From the NCBI RefSeq assembly GCF_019396385.1, contig NZ_JAHKRN010000019.1:1-64000 (forward strand): a stretch of 64,000 nt of DNA, read 5' to 3'. How positions within the stretch are numbered: the stretch's first letter is position 1; each line of letters starts with the position of its first letter. Below the pieces are notes generated by a model that worked only from the letters and a program-made list of their open reading frames with translations, ran no database searches and had not been told where the DNA came from. The DNA is from Nonomuraea harbinensis. GTDB taxonomy: Bacteria; Actinomycetota; Actinomycetes; Streptosporangiales; Streptosporangiaceae. Shown here piece after piece: positions 1 through 8,244 of this stretch. A program made the position numbers and the translations under genes.

Positions 1-294
1 CTGACCGAGCCCTTCGTCGCCGTCCTGCCGTCCGCGCATCCGCTGGCGTCCCTCCGGTCCGTCCCGCTGGCGCGGCTCGCGGGCTCGCCGTTCGTGCTCC
101 TGCCCCGCGCGGCGGGGCCGGGCCTGTACGACCAGATCACGGACCTGTGCGCCGGCGCCGGCACGGAAGATCCGTGCCGGCGCCGGTCGTTATCAGGAGC
201 CCGGATCAGTCCTCGCCGAATGGTCCGTAGCCGTGGTCGTGGTGGAAGCCCCAGAAGCGCTTGCACACCTCGACGTCGCGTGTGCCGATCTTGA
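1..294 (+). pseudogene. LysR-type regulator, C-terminal fragment, 5' cut by window and 3' end degenerate
   Basis: The frame is open from base 1. Its first 50 or so residues (EPFVAVLPSAHPLASL... FVLLPRAAGPGLYDQITDLC) read like the effector-binding domain of a LysR regulator. After CAGAG, near base 159, the family similarity stops and the frame runs into a basic, low-quality tail ending at 294. The change coincides with a 15-bp perfect hairpin at 152-186. Either the gene is truncated and the hairpin now terminates it, or the end has been replaced. The helix-turn-helix half would lie left of the window, so I cannot tell whether the fragment is still expressed. Confidence 0.55.
152..186. terminator. 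perfect 15-bp stem hairpin
   Basis: Arms CCGGCGCCGGCACGG and CCGTGCCGGCGCCGG pair perfectly around a 5-nt loop (AAGAT). There is no clear T-run on either side, which is common in GC-rich actinobacteria. It sits between the LysR stump and the convergent small secreted-protein gene, so it could end transcription from both sides. Confidence 0.7.
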
Positions 295-451
295 CGTCGT
301 CGCCGTCCGTCCTGAGCCAGGCGCCGTCGTACTCAGCGTCGAACCCGCAGTGCGGGTTCGAGACAGTGGCGGCGGCCGGAACGGCCATGGCGGTAGCGAA
401 GGCAGCCGAAACGAACAGCAGGCCACCCGCGGCGATGAGCGAAGTTTTCAT
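206..451 (-). CDS. small secreted protein of unknown function (81 aa)
   Basis: I do not recognise the family. The ATG at 451 is preceded by AAGGGGAG at good spacing, and an upstream in-frame extension lacks coding character. Residues 1 to about 28 form a signal peptide (MKTS, then a hydrophobic stretch, then an Ala-rich cleavage region around VPAAATVS). The mature part of roughly 50 residues has two cysteines, which could form a disulfide, and a His/Gly/Asp-rich end (FHHDHGYGPFGED). It is probably an exported stand-alone peptide. The gene is monocistronic, convergent with the LysR stump, and shares its terminator hairpin. Confidence 0.6.
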   Translation of the reverse strand: MKTSLIAAGGLLFVSAAFATAMAVPAAATVSNPHCGFDAEYDGAWLRTDGDDVKIGTRDVEVCKRFWGFHHDHGYGPFGED

Positions 452-646
452 GATCTCCCCTTGATCACGAAGTGGTATCGATCCGTCACTATACGTAGCC
501 AAGTTGGCTTCGGAGGAAACGCCACGCCAGCCATGAGAACTCATTACAGGCCGGGCAGATCCCCGCTCGGCGGCCTGAAGCACGCCACGCCGCCGATGCA
601 CGGTGAGTGACGGCACCGGACCCAGGACGTCGTCTTCGGGATCCGG

Positions 647-2734
647 TCAGGTCGCCGGAGTCAGGTGGCCTGCGACCAGCGTGACGAAGTCGTCGGGGGT
701 GATGACGGTGATGCCGAGGGACTCCGCCTTGGCCCGCTTGGAGCCCGCCTTCTCGCCCGCCACCAGCAGGCTGGTCCTGGCCGAGACGCTCGACGACGAC
801 TTGCCGCCCGCCCGCTCGATCAGCTCGTTCATCTGGTTGCGCGTCAGGGCCGCCAGCTCGCCCGTCATGGCGCCCGTGACCACCACGGTCTTGCCCGTGA
901 GGGGAAGCTCGGCAATGTCGCCGGCCGGGGCCGGCCCGGCGGGGTCCGGAGCCTGGCCCGGCTCGGTCATGTTGACCCCCGCGGCGGCCAGCTTGGCGAT
1001 CAGCGGGCCAAGCTCGGCCAGCTCGGCGACCAGGAGCGTGGCCTTCTCCGGCCCCATGCCCTCCACCTGCTGCACGGCCTCGGCGTCGGCGGCGAGGATC
1101 GCGTCCATCGTGCGGAAGTGGCGGGCGATGCGGCGAGACATCGACCGGCCCGTGCCGCGCACGCCCAGCGCGCAGAACACCCTGCTCAGCGGCCTGGCGC
1201 GGGCCTGGTCGAGGGCGGCCAGCAGCTTGTCGGCGCTGGTCTCGCCCATCCGGTCGAGCCCGAGTATCTGGTCGCGGGTCAGCGTGAACAGGTCGGCGAA
1301 GTCGATGATCAGGCCCGCGTCGAGCAGCTGGACGATGCGGTTCTCCGCGAGCGTCTCGATGTCGAGCTGGTCGCGCCCCGCCGCGTAGAGGATGGACGCC
1401 AGTGCGCGGCAGGCGCGGCCACGCACGCACCGCCAGCGCTCCTGCGACCGGTCGATCTCGCCCGCGCAGTTGGGGCACGACTCGGGGAAGACGATCTCCG
1501 TCTCCTCGCCCGTGCGCAGGTGGACCACCGGCGCCTCGATCCGGGGGATGACGTCGCCCGCCTTGTGGACCATGACGTGGTCGCCCAGCCTGAGGCCGCG
1601 GCGGGCGATGTCGGCGGGGTTGTGGAGGGTGGCGTAGGTGACGGTGCTGCCGTCGAGCTCGACCGGCTCCAGCACGCCCCGGGGCGCGATGACGCCGGTG
1701 CGGCCGACGCCCCACTCGACCCCGACCAGCTTGGTGATCTTCTCGGTGGCGGGCAGCTTGTAGGCGGTCGCCCAGCGCGGCGCGCGCGTGCCGAAACCGG
1801 CCGCCGCCTGGTCGGCGGCGCTGTCGGCCTTGATCACGATGCCGTCGATGCCGAACGGCAGCGTCGCCCGCGCGGCCGCCACCTCGCCGATGCGCTCCTG
1901 GATGCGCTCCACCGTCGTCGCCACGATGCCTGCCACCGGGGTCGCCGCCGTCGTGGCCACGCCCAGCTCGGCCACCAGCTCCATGATCTCGCTGTGCGGC
2001 AGCTCGCGCAGGCTCGCCGCCAGCTCGGAGTCGTCATCGGGCGGCAGCGGCAGCGCGCTGTAGCCGAAGAACGTCAGCTCGCACACGTAGGGCCGGTCCT
2101 TGGCGCGCAGCGTGCCGGCGGCGGCGCTGCGCGGGTTGGCGAAGGTCGTGCCGTCGTGCGCCTGCCGCTTGGCGCACGCGGCGTCGAACTGCTCGGCCGT
2201 CATCAGCACCTCGCCGCGGATCTCCACGGTGACCGGCCTGGACAGCCGCCGCGGCAGCCCGGTGACGGCGCCGATGTTGTGGGAGACGTCCTCACCGGCC
2301 GCGCCGTCGCCGCGGGTGACGAGCTGCACGAGCCCGCCCCGGTGGTAGCGCGCCGACACGGCCAGGCCGTCGAGCTTGGGCTCCACGCTGAAGGCCGCCA
2401 CCGGGCGGCCCAGCCGCCGCTCCAGCCCGGCCACCCACTTGGCGAGCTGCTCGGCGGAGAACACGTTGTCGAGGCTGAGCATCGGCACCGTGTGGGGCAC
2501 GTCGCCGGTCACCGCGCCGCCGGCCACCTTGCCGGTGGGGGAGTGGGGGAGCACCTCGCCGGGGTGGGCGGCCTCGTAGGCCTGGATGCCGCGGAACAAC
2601 CGGTCGTAGTCGTCGTCGTCGAGCTCCGACTCGCCGGTGCCGTAATAGGCGGCGTTGGCGTCGAGGGCCCGCCGCACGGCCTCGGCGTAGGCGGCCCGGT
2701 CGGCCAGGACGGTGTGGGGCGCGGTGTCGGTCAT
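647..2734 (-). CDS. ligA: NAD-dependent DNA ligase (LigA family)
   Basis: Seals nicks in duplex DNA using NAD+ as adenylate donor. The 695-aa protein has the family domain order. An adenylation domain carries the nucleotide-accepting Lys in VEPKLDGLAV (about residue 120). It is followed by an OB fold, a Cys4 zinc finger (CPNC... CVRGRAC), helix-hairpin-helix repeats and a C-terminal BRCT domain (LTGKTVVVTG onward). The start at 2734 is chosen because GAGAGG lies 9 nt upstream; the ATG at 2743 sits directly on that site. The zinc-finger segment is compact and divergent, so this could be a second LigA paralogue rather than the essential copy, which cannot be decided from this window. Confidence 0.93.
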   Translation of the reverse strand: MTDTAPHTVLADRAAYAEAVRRALDANAAYYGTGESELDDDDYDRLFRGIQAYEAAHPGEVLPHSPTGKVAGGAVTGDVPHTVPMLSLDNVFSAEQLAKWVAGLERRLGRPVAAFSVEPKLDGLAVSARYHRGGLVQLVTRGDGAAGEDVSHNIGAVTGLPRRLSRPVTVEIRGEVLMTAEQFDAACAKRQAHDGTTFANPRSAAAGTLRAKDRPYVCELTFFGYSALPLPPDDDSELAASLRELPHSEIMELVAELGVATTAATPVAGIVATTVERIQERIGEVAAARATLPFGIDGIVIKADSAADQAAAGFGTRAPRWATAYKLPATEKITKLVGVEWGVGRTGVIAPRGVLEPVELDGSTVTYATLHNPADIARRGLRLGDHVMVHKAGDVIPRIEAPVVHLRTGEETEIVFPESCPNCAGEIDRSQERWRCVRGRACRALASILYAAGRDQLDIETLAENRIVQLLDAGLIIDFADLFTLTRDQILGLDRMGETSADKLLAALDQARARPLSRVFCALGVRGTGRSMSRRIARHFRTMDAILAADAEAVQQVEGMGPEKATLLVAELAELGPLIAKLAAAGVNMTEPGQAPDPAGPAPAGDIAELPLTGKTVVVTGAMTGELAALTRNQMNELIERAGGKSSSSVSARTSLLVAGEKAGSKRAKAESLGITVITPDDFVTLVAGHLTPAT

Positions 2735-2799
2735 GAGCTTCATCCTCTCAACCGGCACTGACATTTTCGTGTCTCCGACCAGCGGCTCAGCGGACGCGG

Positions 2800-2833
2800 C
2801 GGCCCCTCCCGCCGGAGCCGGCGAGAGGGGCCG
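2800..2833. repeat. long GC hairpin between divergent genes
   Basis: Positions 2800-2815 pair with 2818-2833 over 16 positions with one mismatch (C2809/A2824), leaving almost no loop in the fully paired form. It lies between divergent ligA and the methyltransferase gene, where a terminator is not expected. It could be a 5' leader structure of the methyltransferase mRNA or a relic. No function is shown. Confidence 0.5.
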
Positions 2834-2906
2834 CGTCGCCGCCGCTCGCGCGGCGATCTCATCATGCAGGATGAAACGGCCGGAGTTCCGACCCGAAGGG
2901 GGCCGC

Positions 2907-3575
2907 ATGGCGGGTGTCAAGGACGTCGGGGATCTCATGCACCGGACCTTCTTCCGGACGCTCTCCCTGCTGGGCTCCCGCGGTCAGGGAGCCCTCCTGC
3001 GCCGCTACTTCGACTGGTGGCACCGCAACCCCGACCCCTGGCACATGGGCACGGACGCGTACGAGCAAGCCAAGTACGCGGCCACCCTCGCGCAGATCCC
3101 CGACCGCCCCTACGGGCGGATCCTGGAGGTCGGGTGCAGCGAGGGCGTCTTCACGAAGCTGCTGACGGAGGCCTACCCCGACGCCGACATCACCGGGCTC
3201 GACATCTCGGAGCGGGCGCTGTCCAGAGCGGCCGAGCGGGTGGAGAAGGCGTCCGGCCGGACCAGGCTGCTGGCCGCCGACATCCTCACCTTCACCTCCG
3301 AGCACCGCTACGACCTGGTGTTCTGCGCGGAGACGCTCTACTACCTGGGCCGACGCGACCGGCTGAGGCGGGCCAGCGAGCAGCTGGCCGGGCTGCTCGG
3401 TCCCGGCGGCGTGCTGGTGCTGGTGCATCCGTGGCCGGAGGCGAGGCGGCTGCACCGGTTCGTGCACGCGAGCCCGCTGTCCCAGGTGAGCGAGCGGGTG
3501 GAGAGCACGGCGCACCGGCCGTTCTCGGTGTGCGTCTATCAGGCGCGGCCGACCGGCTCGACCGGCGCCGCCTGA
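2907..3575 (+). CDS. SAM-dependent methyltransferase, NodS-like (222 aa)
   Basis: Class I methyltransferase of unknown substrate. The SAM-binding motif I is ILEVGCSEGVFT, followed by the acidic motif LDISERALSRA and later VFCAETLYYL. The segment DPWHMGTDAYEQAKYAATL just before motif I resembles NodS-type N-methyltransferases. The start at 2907 has GAAGGGGG upstream; an in-frame ATG at 2871 has no ribosome-binding site. The last 37 bases overlap the 3' end of the convergent MFS gene, so the two transcripts can pair. The context does not reveal the substrate. Confidence 0.8.
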   Translation: MAGVKDVGDLMHRTFFRTLSLLGSRGQGALLRRYFDWWHRNPDPWHMGTDAYEQAKYAATLAQIPDRPYGRILEVGCSEGVFTKLLTEAYPDADITGLDISERALSRAAERVEKASGRTRLLAADILTFTSEHRYDLVFCAETLYYLGRRDRLRRASEQLAGLLGPGGVLVLVHPWPEARRLHRFVHASPLSQVSERVESTAHRPFSVCVYQARPTGSTGAA

Positions 3576-4732
3576 ACCTCCGGCGCCCGCGTCACCCGCG
3601 CCAGCGCCACCGTGCCCAGGGCACCGAGGCCGAGGGCCGCGCCGATCCAGCCGATCGACCCGTACCCGAACCCCGCCGCCAGCGCCAGCCCGCCCAGCCA
3701 GGGGCCCACAGTGATGCCGGTGTTGAAGGCCGCCACGTTCACCGCCGCCGCCAGCGCCGGCGCGCCCGCGGCCAGCGCGAACACGCGGGTGTTGAGCGCC
3801 GGGTTGACGGCGAAGCCGAACCCGCCCAGGAGGAACGCCAGCGGCACCACCGCCCACGCCGCCTCCGCGCCCAGCGCGATCCCGGCCGACACCAGCGTCA
3901 CTCCGGAGAGTCCGGTGAACAGCAGGGCGAACGGCCGGGAGTCGGCCACCCGGCCGCCGAGTGTGATCCCGATCAGCGAGCCCAGCCCGTACAGGGCGAG
4001 GACGCCCGCGACCCAGGCCGGCGCCAGGCCCGTGGTATCGACGAGCAGCGCGGCCAGGTAGGCGAAGACGACCAGCAGGGCGGCGGTGGAGACGGCGGTG
4101 GTGGCGCAGGCGAGCCACACCTGCGGCCGGGCGAGCGCGCGCACCTGGGCGCGCAGCGGCAGTTCCCCGCCCGCCGGCGGCTCCGGGCGGGCGGCCGGGA
4201 CGGTGGCGAGCACGCCGGCCGCGGCGAGCGCCGACAGCGCGGCCACGGCCCAGAAGACGGCACGCCAGCCCAGGCTCTGCCCCACGAGGGTGCCCGCCGG
4301 CAGGCCGACCAGGGTCGCCACGGTGAGCCCGCCCGCCACCACGCTCATCGCCCGTCCCCGGGCGCTGACCGGCACCAGGCCGATCGCGGTCACGGCCGCC
4401 ACCGCCCAGAATCCGGCGTACACGAAAGCCCCCGCCACGCGGGTCGCGAGCAGCACCCCATAGGAGGAGGTCATCGCCCCCACCACGTGGGTGACGGCGA
4501 ACACCGCCATGAACGCCAGCAGCGCGTCGCGGCGCGGCCAGCGCAGGGTCAGCACGGCCAGCACCGGGGCGCCCACCAGCATCCCCAGCGCGAACCCGGA
4601 GATCAGCAGGCCCGCCTCCGGCACGGACACGCCCAGGTCGGCGGCCATCTCCGGCAGCAGCCCTGCGAGCATCAGCTCCGACGTCCCCTGGGCGAAGATG
4701 GCCACGCCCAGGACGTAGACGGCCAGCGGCAC
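3539..4732 (-). CDS. MFS drug exporter, Cmx/CmlR-like (397 aa)
   Basis: Twelve-helix proton-driven exporter. The N-terminal helix (VYVLGVAIFAQGTSELMLAG) and the overall pattern fit the DHA1 Cmx/CmlR group, known for chloramphenicol and related export; the substrate is not predictable here. I choose the GTG at 4732 because GGAG lies 8 nt upstream; the longer frame from an ATG at 4771 would run through the operator-like site. The gene lies just downstream of a TetR gene on the same strand, and both leaders carry the same operator-like sequence, so TetR repression relieved by substrate is likely. Confidence 0.82.
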   Translation of the reverse strand: MPLAVYVLGVAIFAQGTSELMLAGLLPEMAADLGVSVPEAGLLISGFALGMLVGAPVLAVLTLRWPRRDALLAFMAVFAVTHVVGAMTSSYGVLLATRVAGAFVYAGFWAVAAVTAIGLVPVSARGRAMSVVAGGLTVATLVGLPAGTLVGQSLGWRAVFWAVAALSALAAAGVLATVPAARPEPPAGGELPLRAQVRALARPQVWLACATTAVSTAALLVVFAYLAALLVDTTGLAPAWVAGVLALYGLGSLIGITLGGRVADSRPFALLFTGLSGVTLVSAGIALGAEAAWAVVPLAFLLGGFGFAVNPALNTRVFALAAGAPALAAAVNVAAFNTGITVGPWLGGLALAAGFGYGSIGWIGAALGLGALGTVALARVTRAPEVQAAPVEPVGRA

Positions 4733-4748
4733 AGTGATCACTCCAATT

Positions 4749-4769
4749 TTAGATAGATCAGTACAAAAC
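4749..4769 (-). promoter_or_regulatory. putative TetR operator before the MFS gene
   Basis: The minus-strand sequence GTTTTGTACTGATCTATCTAA matches 17 of 21 positions of the site before the neighbouring TetR gene (5374-5394), centred on GATC. It lies 17 bases upstream of the GTG start of the exporter. Confidence 0.6.
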
Positions 4770-4785
4770 AAGGGTGGGAAAAGCT

Positions 4786-5358
4786 TCAGAAGGCCCGCAG
4801 CGCGGTCGTGGCGATCGCCTCCAGCGCCGCCCGGTCGCCGCCGCCGCGAGCGGCCACCCGCATGCCGCCGACCGTGGCCATGAGGAAGTGCGCGAGCGCG
4901 CAGGGATCCCGGTCGGGGCCCAGCTCGCCCTCGGCGCGCGCCGCCGCGAACGCGTCACGCAGCCTGGCCACCCGCTCCTCCTGGTGGCGCCTGGCCGGCT
5001 CGGCCAGCTCGGGGTCGCGCGGCCCCAGCTCCACCAGGGTGTTGACCACCATGCAGCCCGGCGGCTCGCCCTCGGGGCTGTCGACCGCGTACCACAGCAG
5101 GGTGCGCACCTTCTCCCTGATCGGCAGTTCGCTGTCCAGCAGCTCCGCCAGCTCGGCGTCCTTGCGCTCCATGTAGCGCCGCAGCGCCTTCAGGAAAAGC
5201 TCGCGCTTGCTCTCGAAGGCGTTGTAGACGCTGCTGCGGCCCAGCCCGGTGGCCGCGCACAGGTCCTGTGTCGAGGTCGCCTCGTAGCCGGACTCCCAGA
5301 ACGCGCGCATGGCCGCCTCGACGGCCTGCTCCTCCTCGAACGTCCTCGGTCGTGCCAT
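4786..5358 (-). CDS. TetR-family regulator (190 aa)
   Basis: Ligand-responsive repressor. The N-terminal helix-turn-helix is clear (residues about 25-50: YEATSTQDLCAATGLGRSSVYNAF, in pieces) and is followed by the usual all-helical ligand-binding domain of a 190-aa TetR. The MARPRTFEEE start at 5358 is typical; the frame can be extended to 5394, but that stretch is the operator-like site. The gene is 53 bases upstream of the MFS exporter on the same strand. Matching operator-like sequences before both genes suggest that it represses itself and the exporter. Confidence 0.85.
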   Translation of the reverse strand: MARPRTFEEEQAVEAAMRAFWESGYEATSTQDLCAATGLGRSSVYNAFESKRELFLKALRRYMERKDAELAELLDSELPIREKVRTLLWYAVDSPEGEPPGCMVVNTLVELGPRDPELAEPARRHQEERVARLRDAFAAARAEGELGPDRDPCALAHFLMATVGGMRVAARGGGDRAALEAIATTALRAF

Positions 5359-5373
5359 GTTCCGTACGGTAGC

Positions 5374-5394
5374 GTTTTGGACTGATCTGTGCAA
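5374..5394. promoter_or_regulatory. putative TetR autoregulatory operator
   Basis: GTTTTGGACTGATCTGTGCAA on the + strand. Its inner part, TTGGACTGATCTGTGCAA, is an imperfect palindrome (14 of 18 positions symmetric). It lies 16-36 bases upstream of the TetR start and is shared with the exporter promoter at 4749-4769. Confidence 0.6.
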
Positions 5395-5468
5395 TACGGG
5401 AATCCGCCATACGAGTCGGCGGGCGGCCCCATGGTCGCGGCACCCGCGCCCGCCTAGCGTGAGAACAC

Positions 5469-6365
5469 ATGATCACCCTTGACCGGCTCACCAAGCGGTA
5501 CGGCGAGCGCACCGCCGTCGACGGCCTCACCCTCCAGGTGAAGCCCGGCGCCGTCACCGGCTTCCTCGGCCCGAACGGCGCGGGCAAGTCCACCACCATG
5601 CGCATGATCCTCGGACTCGACCGGCCCTCCTCCGGCACCGCGCTCGTCGGCGGCACCCCGTACCACCGGCTGGACAGGCCGCTGCGCACGGTCGGCGCGC
5701 TGCTCGACGCCCGCGCCGCGCACCCCGGACGCAGCGGCAGGGCCCACCTGCTGGCCCTCGCCCGCGCCAACGGCATCCCCGCCGCGCGCGTCACGCGGGT
5801 GCTCGAGCGGGTCGGGCTGGCCACGGTGGCCGGCAAGCGGGCCGGCACGTACTCGCTGGGCATGAGCCAGCGCCTGGGGATCGCGGCGGCGCTGCTCGGC
5901 GACCCCGAGGTGCTGATGTTCGACGAGCCCGTCAACGGGCTGGACCCGGACGGGGTGCGCTGGGTACGCGAGCTGATGCGGTCGCTCGCCGCCGAGGGCC
6001 GCACCGTGTTCGTCTCCAGCCACCTGATGAGCGAGATGCAGCTCACCGCCGACCACCTCGTGGTGATCGGCAAGGGGCGGCTGCTCGCGGACGCGCCGCT
6101 GTCGCGGCTGCTGGCGGCCACCGAGGTGGTGGTCCGCAGCCCGCACGCGGGCGACCTGGCGGACCGCCTGACCGCCGCAGGCCTGACGGCCGTCAGGCGC
6201 GGCGAGAACGAGCTGGTCGTGACCGGCGCGACCGTGGAACGGGTCGGCGACCTCGCCCACGAGGCGGGCGTGCGGCTGCACGGGCTGAGCCCTCGCGAGC
6301 CCTCGCTGGAACAGGCCTTCCAGGAGCTCACGGCCGGCAGCGTCGAGTACGGGGTGACCCGATGA
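5469..6365 (+). CDS. ABC exporter ATP-binding protein (298 aa)
   Basis: ATPase of a DrrA/CcmA-type exporter. Walker A is GPNGAGKST (Lys40), the signature is YSLGMSQRL, and Walker B is VLMFDEPVNGLDP. The last 80 or so residues are the usual accessory domain. Its stop overlaps the permease start (ATGA at 6362-6365), so the two are translationally coupled. The genes that follow are a permease, a histidine kinase and a response regulator. This suggests a four-gene unit in which the sensor controls export, as in antibiotic- or envelope-stress ABC modules. The substrate is unknown. Confidence 0.9.
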   Translation: MITLDRLTKRYGERTAVDGLTLQVKPGAVTGFLGPNGAGKSTTMRMILGLDRPSSGTALVGGTPYHRLDRPLRTVGALLDARAAHPGRSGRAHLLALARANGIPAARVTRVLERVGLATVAGKRAGTYSLGMSQRLGIAAALLGDPEVLMFDEPVNGLDPDGVRWVRELMRSLAAEGRTVFVSSHLMSEMQLTADHLVVIGKGRLLADAPLSRLLAATEVVVRSPHAGDLADRLTAAGLTAVRRGENELVVTGATVERVGDLAHEAGVRLHGLSPREPSLEQAFQELTAGSVEYGVTR

Positions 6366-7123
6366 GGGACGCGATGGCGGCCGAATGGGTCAAACTCCGG
6401 TCGATCCGCTCCACCTGGCTCTGCCTGGCCTCGGGCGTCGTGGTCAGCGTGCTCGGCGCGATCACGCTGGGCGGCGCGGCGGCGATGGAGAGCGAGCACG
6501 TCCAGGCGACCGAACCCGTCGTGTCGGTGATCCTGTTCTCCCAGTACGCGGCCATCGCGCTGGCCGTGCTGGCCGTCACCACCGAGTACGCCTCCGGCAC
6601 CATCAGGCCCACCTTGCAGGCCGTGCCGGTGCGCGGGCGGATGCTCGCGGCCAAGGCGCTCGTGGTGGCGCCGGTGCTGTTCGCCGCCGGAGTGCTGACC
6701 GGGGCGGCCGCCGCGCTGGCCACCTACCTGGTGCTGCTCGCGCCGGTGTTCCGCTCGGCGCCCGCGCTCGCGCCCGCCGCGACCGCGGCCGACCTGCTGC
6801 GGCTCGGTGTCTTCCACGCGCTGGTCGGGGTGCTGGCGGTGGGGGTGAGCGCGGCGCTGCGCGGCTCGGCGGGGTCGCTGGCGGCGCTGTTCATGGCGAC
6901 GCTCGGGCTGCCGCTGCTGCTGGTGATGACGGGCGTCCCCGCCGCGGTGGAGGTGTCGCTGCGGCTGCCGACGTTCGCCGGGATGGCGTTCCTGGGAAGC
7001 ACCGACAACCTCACCGGCGGGCCGCTCCCTTACCCGCCGGGCGAGGGCCTGGCCTGGCTCGCCGCCTGGACGGCGCTGGCCGTGGCCGCGGGCTACGCGG
7101 TGCTGCGCCGGCGCGACGCCTAG
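6362..7123 (+). CDS. ABC exporter permease (253 aa)
   Basis: ABC-2-type membrane partner of the preceding ATPase. The protein begins MRDAMAAEWVKLRSIRSTW, the typical cytoplasmic 'E-x-x-KLRS-x-RS' entry of this family. About six hydrophobic helices follow and the protein ends in an RRRDA tail. It starts inside the ATPase stop codon. The 11-base gap to the histidine-kinase start holds a possible promoter element (TAGACT, 7121-7126). Confidence 0.88.
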   Translation: MRDAMAAEWVKLRSIRSTWLCLASGVVVSVLGAITLGGAAAMESEHVQATEPVVSVILFSQYAAIALAVLAVTTEYASGTIRPTLQAVPVRGRMLAAKALVVAPVLFAAGVLTGAAAALATYLVLLAPVFRSAPALAPAATAADLLRLGVFHALVGVLAVGVSAALRGSAGSLAALFMATLGLPLLLVMTGVPAAVEVSLRLPTFAGMAFLGSTDNLTGGPLPYPPGEGLAWLAAWTALAVAAGYAVLRRRDA

Positions 7124-7126
7124 ACT
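7121..7126 (+). promoter_or_regulatory. possible -10 element for a leaderless kinase transcript
   Basis: TAGACT lies 8 bases before the GTG at 7135 and overlaps the permease stop codon (TAG). Other genes in this window show the same TANNNT-to-start spacing. No convincing -35 element is visible, and no ribosome-binding site precedes the GTG. Confidence 0.35.
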
Positions 7127-7134
7127 GCGCAGCC

Positions 7135-8244
7135 GTGGACGTCATGCTGCGCAGGCTCGCCGGGGTGCTGGCCGGGGCGGTCACCGGGGGAGCCGGGCTG
7201 CTGCTCCTCGCGCTGGCCTGGCCCGCCCGCGCCCGCTGGGCGCCGCGGCTGGTGGCGCTGGAACGCGCCCGGCTGCGGGCCCTGCTCGGGTACGACGCCG
7301 AGGCCGGCGCGGCGGGCACCGGCTACCTCGCGGCCCGCGCGGTCACCGGCCTGGCCGGCGGCTACCTGACACTGGCGCTCGGCTTCGTCGGCGCGCTGTT
7401 CCTGGCCGGCGCCGGATGGGCCGTGGTGACCGGGTCGGCCACCCCGGTGGTGCTGCGCTTCCCCGGCATCAACCTCACCACCGACAGCCTGATCATCGGC
7501 CTGGTCTGCGCCGCCGTCCTGCTGGCCCTGACCGCGCTCTGCTGCTGGGCGACGGTGGCCGCCGAGCGCCGCCTGGCCGCCCGCTTCCTCGGCCCCGGGG
7601 TCCAGGAACAGATGAGGCGGCGCATCGCCGAGCTGACCACGACCCGGTCCGGCATCGTCCGCGCCGTCGACGACGAGCGGCGCCGCATCGAGCGCGACCT
7701 GCACGACGGCGTGCAGCAGCGCGGCGTCGCCCTGGCCATGCTGCTCGGCCGCGCCCGTCACAGCCCCGCCGACGCCCCGGCCCTGGTCGACCAGGCCTAC
7801 GCCGAGTCCCGCCGGCTGCTCGACGAGCTGCGCAGCGTCGCCTGGCGCGTCTACCCGACCGCGCTCGACGAGCTCGGACTGCGCGCCGCGCTGGCCGGTG
7901 TGGCCGAGCGCTCGCCCGTACCCGTGACCGTGCACTACGGGCTCGGCGACCGGCCGGCGCCGCAGGTGGAGACCGCGCTCTACTTCGTCGCCCGGGAGGC
8001 GATCACCAACGCGGTCAAGCACGCCCGCGCCCGTGACATCCTGGTCGTGCTCGGCGAGGACGGGAAGGCGGTGCGCGTGGACATCTCCGACGACGGCCAG
8101 GGCGGGGCCGACCCCTCCGGCGGCGGCCTGTCCGGGCTGGCCCGCCGGGTGCTCGCCCTCGACGGCGCGTTCGAGGTGGCGAGCCCCGCGGGCGGCGGCA
8201 CCCGGGTGACCGCGGTTCTGCCCAAGGAGGGGGCGTGCGGCTGA
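7135..8244 (+). CDS. sensor histidine kinase, NarL-partner type (369 aa)
   Basis: Membrane kinase with three to four helices in the first 145 residues, then a HisKA_3 dimerisation segment with the phospho-acceptor His (about residue 190, in IERDLHDGVQQR) and a HATPase domain (EAITNAVKHA, DDGQGGA, GGGLSGLARRV). There is no large extracytoplasmic domain, so it probably senses within the membrane or through the adjacent ABC exporter. The start could be the GTG at 7135 or the ATG at 7144; neither has a ribosome-binding site. It overlaps its response regulator by 10 bases. Confidence 0.88.
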   Translation: MDVMLRRLAGVLAGAVTGGAGLLLLALAWPARARWAPRLVALERARLRALLGYDAEAGAAGTGYLAARAVTGLAGGYLTLALGFVGALFLAGAGWAVVTGSATPVVLRFPGINLTTDSLIIGLVCAAVLLALTALCCWATVAAERRLAARFLGPGVQEQMRRRIAELTTTRSGIVRAVDDERRRIERDLHDGVQQRGVALAMLLGRARHSPADAPALVDQAYAESRRLLDELRSVAWRVYPTALDELGLRAALAGVAERSPVPVTVHYGLGDRPAPQVETALYFVAREAITNAVKHARARDILVVLGEDGKAVRVDISDDGQGGADPSGGGLSGLARRVLALDGAFEVASPAGGGTRVTAVLPKEGACG

